Shown here in pieces: positions 22,331-34,900 of a stretch of 64,000 nt of DNA. Position numbers and translations under genes: made by a program. Location of the stretch: assembly GCA_029582155.1 (NCBI GenBank), contig CM055896.1:28220684-28284683 (forward strand). The letters run 5' to 3'. The notes under the pieces were generated by a model, which ran no database searches, was not told where the DNA came from, and worked only from the letters and a program-made list of their open reading frames with translations. Each line of letters starts with the position of its first letter. The first letter of the stretch is position 1. The DNA is from Panopea generosa (taxonomy: Eukaryota > Mollusca > Bivalvia > Adapedonta > Hiatellidae).

Positions 22331-22439
22331 TTATAATATGTTTTTTTTATCCATTTTAGTATTTATTTCATTTATTAAGACATTTATTGTGTTCTTTCCT
22401 GATATAACCCCTTTAATATTTCTAACATCTACGTGCGTA

Positions 22440-22540
22440 TCTCCAGGCAACTGTGATTGGGCGAAACTATTTGATGAAAGAGGAACAAACCGCAACACAG
22501 AAAACCAGTCAAGAATTAAAAAATATGGCTGCCGAAAGAT
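22440..22540 (+). promoter_or_regulatory. Probable USP12/46 core promoter and leader
   Basis: An inverted CCAAT box (ATTGG at 22456-22460) lies about 65 bases before a YY1-like AATATGGCTGCC (22522-22533), a motif frequent at TATA-less housekeeping starts. The first-exon donor follows at 22580. The ATG inside the YY1-like motif opens a five-codon upstream ORF ending in TGA. The transcription start itself is not determined. Confidence 0.4.
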
Positions 22541-22576
22541 GAAATTTTGAAAGGTCCAAGTAAAATCTAATTTAAA

Positions 22577-22579
22577 ATG
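22577..22579 (+). CDS. USP46: Candidate USP12/46 exon 1: start codon at the exon edge
   Basis: AAAATG is followed directly by a consensus donor, GTAAGT, at 22580. Joining ATG in phase 0 to exon 2 (GGT AAC AAC) gives [13 protein letters not shown]. Vertebrate and fly homologues have Met exactly at this junction, and fly Usp12-46 starts MGANIS. A stop (TAA) lies three codons upstream in frame. I found no better ATG-donor pair between 22 and 29.4 kb. Confidence 0.5.
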
Positions 22580-22921
22580 GTAAGTTAATGGTGTCATGGA
22601 TTGTTTTTCACGATCAATGAAAGTGCTACGTGTATATTAATTATTTAATTAATTAGTTTTGAGAATCAATGTAGGATTATACTGGAAATGTATTATAAAG
22701 TTATTTGTTTACAAAAGACGAACATTTATTTCTGATATTAGAGTTGTCATAATAATCAATATCGGTCGAAACTTTTCAACAGTCCTACCAATGGAAAATG
22801 ATGCTATGTGAAGTTTGTGACAATCAATATTAACTAAATTGCATAATATAAATGCAGGTCAAGCGACAGTTGCTTCGTTTTTGCTACCACACCCAATTCA
22901 TATTTCTTGACAACTCTTGCA

Positions 22922-22953
<32 letters not shown>

Positions 22954-25900
22954 AATCATCTACTTCAGAATGATAGATAGACTAACCTGAGCTTATAAAA
23001 TTTCAAAATTCAAATCTGTTTTTTTACTGCCGTGAAAATCACACTTCCCATCTAACTGTTGGTTCCTTCTCATTGATTCGTCCTTTGATGAATCTCGTAG
23101 TTTCCATCAGGCATACTTGCATAGCTACTTGTTGTAGCTGGATACTGTACAAGTTTTAAGGCAATTAACTATACCATGGAAAATTGTAAAATACTAGATT
23201 TTTTTCAAATATTTGTAGCAACCAATCAAAGGGGATGAATCAGTGAGAAAGCTCTTACAGCAGTTTGCGGTATATAACGCACCCCTAGTGCATATCAAAT
23301 CACGTTTTCGAATGATTTTAATATTATTTTATTTGATCGTCCTCTACGTGCATACTCCATCCGCTTTTTTATGGGTTGATTTTCTGCACCGATTTCAGAG
23401 CGGAAGCCAAAACACTCATATTGATTAAAATATGAAATATCATTACCAAAACTCTTACCGGTTGTTAAAAAAACACTATATATGTCCATAACGTAAAAAT
23501 ATCCACAAAACCGCACATTTAACACTTAAATAACTTAGTTTTTGCATACAATCCTACTTTCAATCGTGTTTGACAGTCATCACGTGACGTGCACCTTTCA
23601 AGCGTCATAGCGATTTGAATAGAAACTGTGATGGAAGCTCTATGCGTTAAATTGGAAAGGCAATACTTATCAGGGTAGGCAAATACGCATTATGTTCCGA
23701 GAAAGTAACATTTTCTGTCACAGTGTGTATTCAAATTAGACAAACCAATAATTGTGTTTTTGTTTTGACAAAAAAAATGACAATATTCATCACTATAAAA
23801 GTTAAATAAATATTATGTCTGTAGCAGAAATGTTGCTTGTACTTTATAAGTTGAAAACGGATAGTATAGCTTTCTTATGGATCTTTTTCACTTGTAATTG
23901 AATGTATGACTACCATGTTTACTGTGAACAAAACAGTTTTACTAAATGCTGCCTGTACACTAACATTTCATTTGGCAAATAATGCAGCCACACACATGAC
24001 ATTGTCTTTCTCCGCATTGCTTTGACTTTGGAATATCCGTTATTTTCATAATTTTTTTATTGTCTGCTACCGTTTTCATTAGTGATCTTTTGTAAGTGTA
24101 TTATGAGATCGACATAATGTTGTCCAGTAGTTAGGAGCTCATCAGTTAATGATAATATCTATGTCAGGTTTATAAACTTCCATGCCGAAAGTTAAGTGTG
24201 TGTTCATAAATCTCTGGTAATCTTCTATCATAACTGTTGAACGTATAGTAAAAGAGCAAAACTTAATTTTCAAAAGATAACTTCATGCGCCAATAGTACA
24301 CAATGATCATTTTTTTACCATATTAACTTATGTACAACGTTAAGCCGATGTCAAAGACTTGACGCCAGTTCCTTGATGCATACGTGGCTATTGAACATAA
24401 TCTTGTATAGTACTAATGAATTATGGTCAACGATACACTTATTAGCTCTAAATTGGTATCAATCCATATTGCAACTGAAAAAAATATTGCTATAGCTTCG
24501 TCAGGGATCTGTGGGTTGAGTAATGCAATGCATCAAGCACGGTTCTATGGTTAGAAATTGAATGATACATACGTTGTTCATTATTTAAAATCATCATTAG
24601 GCATTCACAATATAAGAAACTTGTTTTACTGTTAGCTTATGACAATTCCCATTTCAACAACAATTTAATATACTGTTAATAAGTACTTAGAATCATTAAA
24701 AATTGTGTGGCCGATACATACGATATCAGTTAGTTGAAAACTTAACAATACATACCCAAACAGTCATAGCTTGTCACCCAATGTTGTTCAGACGGACATT
24801 ATTTAAAATAATGAAAGCTACTGAATATTATTGTATTTGATCACAACCCACTATAAATGGCAGACATATCTGGATATTCATGTACAGACTTTAGTATCAA
24901 TGGTTTACAAGAACACTAAATGTTGTATGCATTCACATGTCCTTTCCACCAATATACGCAGTGTCGAATACACGCACATCCGTTATAGTCTAAAGAGAAA
25001 CAGAGTACTTGGATAGGTAACGTTTATATTCTTATTTTTCGATGCCCATACTTTAATTGACTTGTGAGTGTTTACTTTTGCAAATATTTCACTAAGCCCA
25101 GCTCTGTGGGCATATACGAGAAAATATGCGTCTGAAAGCAAACATTTAAACAAGTTGATTTAATCAAATTTATTCTGTTTATGTGGGGGTGGGGTAAAAA
25201 ATATTACAAAATACATATCATAAGACAGAAGAATGTTTTCTTTTCTTATTTGTCAATAACCCATAGAGATATAGAACGCGTGGTCCAGCGATAGAGCATC
25301 GAACCCATGATCGGAGGGTCGTGAGTTCGATCCTCCGCTACGGCTATGTGTGGTGTCCTTGAGCAAGACACTTTTTCCGCATATGCTTTGTACTGGTACT
25401 ACCCAGGAAGACTTTGAACGTTATTTGTCTAAGTTGTAAGAACTTGTTTCACAATCAAAGTAAAATAAATAAGTTTAAACTAAACTAGAGATATATAAGT
25501 CCTTGCTATAACCCATATATTTCTCTCTGTAAATTTTTCAATTTAAATATTATTTATTCTTTAGCAGTAACAAAACACTTAATCATAATAATAATAATTA
25601 AAATCATCATAGATTTTAAACTAAAAACATGACGAAATATCGGACAGAAGAAACTTTCTCATTCCTCTATAACCCATATCGCTCACTCCGCCGAAGTTCT
25701 GATTTCGCATGTACATGTTTTCACCCAGTAGCTCAGATCTAGCTCGCATCTAACTCCACTATGTAAAATGGCTGCTTAATGACAGCAAAACAAGGTAAAT
25801 TCGAATGTCTTGGTCATATTAACTGTCTATCAAACTACAGAGGACAGTTTTTTTGCATAGCACGCATTTATTATTCATTATTTTATCAATATAAATCAAT

Positions 25901-28900
25901 GTTTTAAGGAATTAATGATTGTTTACACAGTATTTGCCTTTGAAAAAGACGTATGTATGTGGTCTAATTTTCCGCTTGGTTTTGTTCGGATGGAAATGTG
26001 ATGTAAAGGGGCTAGTCTCACCTCTATTACAGCGATTAAATGAGACTAAATGCACCCCATGCATGAATGGACTCCTTAAGGGAGCATCATGACAGTGGGT
26101 GGTGATTCCTAAAGGCAAATCAGATGAAGGTAAAGGCATTAAAAGGTCAATTTACTAAACAGAGTGTTACGAAATTATTGAAAGGTTTGAACCCATCAAA
26201 AGCCTCGTGGCCCTGATGAAGTTCATTAAAGAGTACTGAAGGAGTTGACATATGAAAAGATTTTGCTCATATTTTCCTTATGTCGCTTAACTTGGGCAAA
26301 TTCCCAAAGAATGGTCACTTGCAAACATTAGTCCTATTTTCAAGAAAGGAGATGGCGCTCAGTAACTATAGACCTGTTTCCTAACTAGTATCCCATGTAA
26401 GCTTTTTGAACATATTGTATGCTCTAAAATAATGGGTCACATTGATAGGTGTCAGGTTATTTCAATTATGCAGCATGTATTTAAAAAATATGATCACAGT
26501 TGTGAGACACAGCTATGCATTGGTCAAAGTCCCTTGATGAAAACCAGGAAATAGATGCATTTATTATGGATCTAGAGAAAGCTTTTGATACTCCCCCTCA
26601 TGAGTATTGAAAAGTAAATTATTCAGTTACAGCATTACAGGAAAAGCATTGAAATGGATCAACTATTTGCTATGTTACCGGAAGCAATGTGTAATAGTAA
26701 ATGGCCCCAAATCAGATTTGACAAAGGTAGACTCAGGTGTATATTAGGGTACAGTTTTAATGACATGGTCAAAGCCGCAGATTTGCCATTTTGTTTATTT
26801 GCGGATAACTGTGTTTGTTATAGGTAAATACCTTGAGGTTATCTAGAAAGAAGAAGTGTTCTGTTCCTTCTTCTTACTTATACAATCGAAGGCACACTGC
26901 TGGAGAATGTTAACTCTGTCAAATACTTAGGGGTGACCATTACAAGTGATTTTGAATGAAAAACCCACATTAGTAAAATATATGTTCAAAGGCAAATAGA
27001 ACCTTAGGTGTTCTAAGTAAAAATATGGGTTTGTATCCTGCCTTGTTGTAATTCTGCCTTGGATCCTAACTGTGTAGGTCTCCAGGACAATTTGGAAAAG
27101 GTCCGAAATAGAGCAGCTAGGTTTGCTGCGTCAGGCTACAATTTTAAAAAGGAAGTATGATGAATATACTGTCAAAATTAACTTGGAAACCCTTGAAGCA
27201 TTGTAGAAAAGAAGCACAGTTACAAAGGTCAAAATGCTAGGGTTAACATTTCTATCAATGAGTTCCTCCTGATGTGCAAGGTCATGGTAGGAATGAATCT
27301 TCATTTGTTGTTCCTTATGCAAGAACAGATATTAAGTTTCAGTTTAGTTTTATCCCTATCACTGTAAATCAATTCCAGCTGAGGTAATTTTCAGAGTGCA
27401 TGAGGGCAACTGATTCTGTGGCTGACTTTGCTTTAGCTGTTAGAAGTTGATCACTGGAAAGAAGGAGAATATCAGTGAATCAGTATAGGTGAGGGATACT
27501 GTAAAGGTTGGGTTGAGGAAGACCTTTAGGATCATTTGGAATTGCTGGGGGACAGATAATAATTATTGTCTTTGTCAATCGAGACAAAACCGTGATGAAA
27601 ATGACAAGACTGTTAATATCCCCAACGTGCTCTGGTTTCTCCAGCACTTACAACACCACCTGGCTGCTATTCTCTGTGTCAGTTTTAATGACTAGGCATG
27701 TGGGCTCCAAATTTGGGAAGAAAATTTTACCCGAAACAGAGTTCTTAATAAGATTTTATAAGCCAGGGACTTCGTAGCCTTAAGAGCACTTAATAGTGTA
27801 TTATTTTCCAAAAGAAATGACTAAAACGTGTCACTTTCTTAGCCAAAGCATGGTTTACTTCAAGCTACTTCATAGAAATGACATCAAACATGTGTTTCAT
27901 TCAATATATTTTTTCGTTGAAAAAGGCACATAGGATTGGAGGGTCATGTGTTTCATCCTGTGCCATGACTATGAGTAAGACAATTTATCCACATACACTT
28001 AATACGGGTTCTCCCCAAGAAGACCTAGAGTGTGAATTGTCTTAATTGTAAGATATTTGACATAATAAAGGTAAAATGCCTCAACAATTTATCATTTAGT
28101 TTTTACGTTGAGCTCGTTTCTCACAAACTATTTGACCCAGACTCAAAATGTATTAACCTGCTGGATAAGTAATGATATGATCTGTAACATTACTGTCATG
28201 TTGTCTACCAGTTACAGAGTGGTTAAACATGCTTTTTAACTAAAATGGATATTCTGGAACCGTGCTGAGTCTTCTGGTTTGTTGCTTAATTATAAATAAA
28301 TAAGTCCCAATAAACTCATCAAAACACAATTTTTGATAATAAAAATGATTGAAATTAAATGTGTTTGTAATAATGCTAAAATTATTCATATGAACCCCTT
28401 ATTAACTGTCTTAAACATGTACAAAATAATAACTTTGATCAAAATGTGTGTTTTTTTTAACAAGCGGGCCGCTCTTTTAAGGCATTTGTTCTCATTTATT
28501 TTTACTGACAATCTCAGCCAATCTTTAATAGTAGAAAAATGAATACATGTATTTTGATGCACACATCATTATCCACCTGTTATCCAGATTCTCAGAGATA
28601 GAAAACAGAGCATTATTACAATTTATTGATTCTTTCTGTATAAAATAAAACAATTTTAATCACTGCAGATTTTTTAATTACACAACTGATGCCTTATGCA
28701 GTGTATATACATGTACTATATCCAGATGACATACCGGTTTATTTTTAGAATAAGTGAAAAGCACTGGTAGTTTGTGGATTAAGACCGTTGCATAAAGAGT
28801 CGACTTGTAAAGTTGTGTGCCGAGGCAACATTATACATTGTTATTGAGTTTTCTTTTTTAAAGATAAATATTAATGCCTGTGATAAACATGCATTGTTTT

Positions 28901-31900
28901 CACAATACAACGGCTTTTTTTGTTTAGCATTTATTTAAAAGTAATTTATTTTTTATTTTATATGAATGAGGCATTGCTTCTGTGCAATAAGTTAGCTTGT
29001 GGGTACCATTCAATAATACACTGAGGAGAATAAAAGGAATGTTCTTGAAAACTATCTAGCTGTCAGTGACTAGAGCAACACATCCCCTACAATCCCACAT
29101 GCTATGTTTCTTTCTGAAATGAATTATGCCTGAATTACCAAACAAGCTTCATGACTCCTCGTTTTCTGCTGAAGGTGTTTATTTGTAAACAAAACCCATT
29201 CTTAATTATTTAATATAATATACATTGTATTTATTTTTTTGCTTGCATGCTTTCTCAGTGGTCAAATAAACATGTAATCTATTGTATGGAAGAGTAACAC
29301 CAACTTAAATTAAAACTAAAACCAACTGTTTCTGAAGTTTAATGAACCTTTGATATACAGAATAATATCGTATGCTCCCATTGCTTGTTGACAGTTAATT
29401 GACAGTTAATTGACATGACTATTGATTGTATAATTTCAGGGTAACAACCCAACTCAGCTGGAGAAGGAGATTGGGTCAGTACAGCTACCAGCAAACGAGC
29501 ACTACTTTGGTTTGGTAAATGTAAGTACACTGTGTGTATATTGCACACAATAGGTTAGGAGCATGTAATTTATTTTTCTATATATGTTACATTAAAATAG
29601 TACATGTATAGTTTTTAGAGCTGCTCTGATACCAAATGTAAAAAGAATGCTATAACAAGTATGGACAATATATTCAAAAACACATTTAAATAACAGTTTT
29701 TGCAAATTTGTATTTTTCAAAATTTTATATTTTTCTTTAAAAGTACAAAATTTACCAATTAAAGATTTAACTACAGTACATGTATGTTTTCTCAACATCA
29801 AACTTAATTGTAAAAACTGTTTTCACAACACCTGTTGAACTGTACCATCTTCTGACTTTCAAAAATCTCCAAAATAAAATGTGTACTACAGTGCCCTAGA
29901 CAAGAATTGACTGAATAAGGTGAAAACCCTTTCAAAATTAAAATAATTCAGTGAAATCTTAATATAATCAAATAATTGAGTGATTTTCACTCAGTAAGTG
30001 AAAATAATAATTGAGTGAAACATGGAGTATTTTCTACAGTTGTAGTAAAAATAATGGCTGTCTATATTGTAAACAGCCCTTTTGTGTATTTCATTGTCTA
30101 TTTTTTATCAAGAAGAGCTGTCAAATCATTGGGGCAGCTCAACTGAGTTGCTTCCCTTTGTGTTCAGAATTGGTGCACATGAAAAACTATAAAAATATTC
30201 ATTTAATACTGTTTGATGACCTTTGCATCATTATAAGGTCTCTTTGTAAGATGAAGCAGTTTTTACTGCGTGTAAACCTGTATACTGGATCAAATTGAAA
30301 TCAAAATAAAATCATGTGACTCTTTTAATATATGTCACAAAATATGTTGCAATTTTAAGTGGGAAATCTATTCGAATCTGGCCAAATCCTTTTTCATCAT
30401 ATTATTTTGGTGTGTTTAAATATATATCCTTTTATTAGTAATATAGGCATGATTTATTGGAAAAAGTGTTTTAAGCCAATTTTAAAATTTTGAAAAATCC
30501 TGATAAATTATATTCCCTTTAAAAATTAATGTAGTATATTAGGAAAAAATGCTATAAATGTCTTAAAAAATTTTTTTTTGGAAAATGAATACAAAGCAAA
30601 ATTAAATAAATCTGGTTTCGTATGTCAAATCCACCAAAAAGTGACATATTCGACATTTCAATCAGAGTGGTAAACTTGAAACAAAATCCCCATTCAAAAA
30701 TCAGACAGCACTTAAATATTGCTTGACAACCTTCACATCATGATTTGACCTCTTATTTTGATGAAACAGGTCATACAACATGCTAACTGGATGTGATGAA
30801 TCAAATAGAATCAAAAATAAAAATCATGTGGCTAATTTGAAGTCTCAATATATGTTGCAATTTTAATTGGAAAATCTATTATAATTTAATATATTATTTG
30901 GGCATGTATAAATAGATATCCTTATAGTAATATGGTAGCAGTAAGTATATATAAGCATGTTTCATTGGAAAAAAATGTTTTCAACCAATTTTAAAATTTT
31001 GAAAAATTCTGCTCTACTCAATTGAATATAATTTAAATTAAATAAGGCTTTTTTAGCATCTGATTGTGATAATACTATAGTATTGTCAGGTTTGAAACAA
31101 AACCTCATCAAAACAAAATTAATTAAAATAATTATCACAATATATCAAATTATTTCCCTATGATCTAAGGCCTTAACCTCTTCCCAAAACCACAAAAGTT
31201 GTCTAGTGGTGAAGCGCCTGCCTTGCATGCGGAACGTAGTGGGTATGATCCCCGGTTGGTCATAACAAAAACTTAGAAATGGAACTAGAAGCTTCCTTAC
31301 TTGACGTTCAGCATTTCGAAGATAGTTCTTAGTCTGGTCATCACGGAATCAGTATAAGTTGACTGTGAGGGTTATCATACCATGTGTCTGTGGCATAATA
31401 CTCGAGTGTGGCAGTGCTTAGACTATTGTAGACACCGTTGCTATATTATTGTTGAATATAATTGAAAGTGAAATTAAACATAATATTATATATTGACAGT
31501 TTGGGAACACGTGTTATTGTAACTCAGTGCTGCAGGCACTCTACTTTTGTCGACCGTTCCGGGAGAAGGTCCTGCAGTACAAACACCAGCAGAAGAATCA
31601 GAAGAAGGAGACGCTGTTAACATGCCTCGCTGATCTTTTCTACAGTATTGCCACACAGAAGAAGAAAGTCGGTACACTCGCACCAAAACGATTTATTACT
31701 CGCCTCAGAAAAGAGTGTGGTATGTAGCAGTATTTAAATTTATCTAATATCATGTACCGGTAAACTGTGAACAGAACAGAATGGAACATTTTTAACTTTT
31801 ACCTATTCTATGAATGTTGAACATTGATAACTCAACTATTTTAGGAATAGAAGAGATTTGTACTCATCCCAGTGTTGGCATAAGTGACCTGACATAAACA

Positions 31901-34900
31901 TGCATGATTAGTCTCTGAGGCAGTATGTATATTGCCAGATGAAATTGTCACATTTGCCTTTAAACATGTCATTTAAGTTGTAATTTACTGTGCATGACAA
32001 TGATGCTAACAGATATGTGAATAAAACTTGGCACAAGGATGTGTGTTTATACTTTTTAGCGTTTTTTACCATAGAAGGACTGCTATATTCAAGTTGAAGG
32101 TCAGACATCAGCATGAAAAGATGAAATCTAGCTAAAGTTCAGGATTATAACTGTACATAACTCTCAGATTTGTTACTGTTATAGTTTTAATATTAATTTC
32201 AGACCAGATGTTGACTTTATATATGTTTATTGATATCTATCATTTAGAGGCTAATGTTACAATATTTGCGTGTTTATATAAACTGTTGGAAATGCATTTG
32301 CAGTTTGGTAAATTTTGGCATATATCACAAAACAAAAACTATAGGAAATCTTCTATCATTGTTTGAAGATGCCCAGTCTCATTGCTCCATTTCTGCTCAA
32401 GCCCACCTGACACCCCCATTTTGTTGTTTTTCTATGTTCCCCAAAGGCTACTTCTTTGTCCATACATCCTTTGTCCAAATCTTTATATGGAACATAACTC
32501 CAAAAGTACCGAAAAGAATCCAGCAGCACTTCGAATATGGAAAGAGGGTAATTTAGGGAAGTGCAGAGAAAAAGAACCATATAACTCTTTCTTGAATAAT
32601 AACAGAATTATTTCTCATAATATTCATATTCTTTATATTTGGTTATATTTGCTTGTCGGAAGTATGTCTTCAAAATTATAAGTGGTGATCCAACAAGACT
32701 GGGAACATGGATAGAGGGCATGTAGAAGTGTAAAGCGCAAGAACCAAAAATATATCTCGAATATTCTACACAATGTACCTACTGCTCAGTCAAACATTTG
32801 TTCAGTGTGCATGTATTGGTTCTACCGATACCATTTCTTCAGTGTGCATGTATTGGTTCTACCGGTACCACTTGTTCAGTGTGCTTGTATTGGTTCTACC
32901 GATACCATTTGTTCAGTGTGCATGTATTGGTTCTACCGATACCATTTGTTCAGTGTGCATGTATTGGTTCTACCGGTACCATTTGTTCAGTGTGCATGTA
33001 TTGGTTCTACCGGTACCATTTGTTCAGTGTGCATGTATTGGTTCTACCAATACCATTTGTTCAGTGTGCATGTATTGGTTCTACCAATACCATTTGTTCA
33101 GTGTGCATGTATTGGTTCTACCAGTAGCACTTGTTCAGTGTGCATGTATTGGTTCTACCGATACCGTTTGTTCAGTGTGCATGTATTGGTTCTACCAATA
33201 CCATTTGTTCAGTGTGCTTGTATTGGTTCTACCGATACCATTTGTTCAGTGTGCATGTATTGGTTCTACCGGTACCACTTGTTCAGTGTGCTTGTATTGG
33301 TTCTACCGATACCATTTGTTCAGTGTGCATGTATTGGTTCTACCGATACCATTTGTTCAGTGTGCATGTATTGGTTCTACCGGTACCATTTGTTCAGTGT
33401 GCATGTATTGGTTCTACCAATACCATTTGTTCAGTGTGCATGTATTGGTTCTACCAATACCATTTGTTCAGTGTGCATGTATTGGTTCTACCAGTAGCAC
33501 TTGTTCAGTGTGCATGTATTGGTTCTACCAGTAGCACTTGTTCAGTGTGCATGTATTGGTTCTACCGATACCATTTGTTCAGTGTGCATGTATTGGTTCT
33601 ACCAATACCATTTGTTTAGTGTGCTTGTATTGGTTCTACCGATACCATTTGTTCAGTGTGCATGTATTGGTTCTACCCGTACCACTTGTTCAGTGTGCTT
33701 GTATTTGTTCTACCGATACCATTTGTTCAGTGTGCTTGTATTGGTTCTACCGATACCATTTGTTCAGTGTGCATGTATTGGTTCTACTGATACCATTTGT
33801 TCAGTGTGCATGTATTGGTTCTACCGGTACCATTTGTTCAGTGTGCATGTATTGGTTCTACCGATACCATTTGTTCAGTGTGCATGTATTGGTTCTACCG
33901 GTACCACTTGTTCAGTGTGCTTGTATTGGTTCTACCAATACCATTTGTTCAGTGTGCTTGTATTGGTTCTACCGATACCATTTGTTCAGTGTGCATGTAT
34001 TGGTTCTACCGATACCATTTGTTCAGTGTGCTTGTATTGGTTCTACCGATACCATTTGTTCAGTGTGCATGTATTGGTTCTACTAATACCATTTGTTCAG
34101 TGTGCATGTATTGGTTCTACCGGTACCACTTGTTCAGTGTGCTTGTATTGGTTCTACCGATACCATTTGTTCGGTGTGCATGTATTGGTTCTACCAATAC
34201 CATTTGATCAGTGTGCATGTATTGGTTCTACCAGTACCACTTGTTCAGTGTGCTTGTATTGGTTCTACCGATACCATTTGTTCAGTGTGCTTGTATTGGT
34301 TCTACCGATACCATTTGTTCAGTGTGCATGTATTGGTTCTACCGATACCATTTGTTCAGTGTGCATGTATTGGTTCTACCGATACCATTTGTTCAGTGTG
34401 CATGTATTGGTTCTACCGGTACCACTTGTTCAGTGTGCATGTATTGGTTCTACCGATACCATTTGTTCAGTGTGCTTGTATTGGTTCTACCGATACCATT
34501 TGTTCAGAGTGCTTGTATTGGTTCTACCAATACCATTTGTTCAGTGTGCTTGTATTGGTTCTACCGATACCATTTGTTCAGAGTGCTTGTATTGGTTCTG
34601 CCAATACCATTTGTTCAGTGTGCTTGTATTGGTTCTACCGATACCATTTGTTCAGAGTGCTTGTATTGGTTCTACCGATACCATTTGTTCAGTGTGCATG
34701 TATTGGTTCTAACAGTAGCACTTGTTCAGTGTGCATGTATTGGTTCTACCAGTAGCACTTGTTCAGTGTGCATGTATTGGTTCTACCGATACCATTTGTT
34801 CAGTGTGCTTGTATTGGTTCTACCGATACCATTGTTCAGTGTGCATGTATTGGTTCTACCCATACCATTGTTCAGTGTGCATGTATTGGTTCTACCAGTA

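Noticed and set aside
25260..25345. Functional tRNA gene
   Set aside because: The tRNA-like head belongs to a SINE with an exact 10-bp target duplication at both ends.
25742..25794. Alternative USP12/46 first exon with YY1-like AAAATGGCTGC and a GTAAAT donor
   Set aside because: Every frame ending in phase 0 at this donor hits TGA before any ATG, so it cannot supply the start; it could at most be untranslated.
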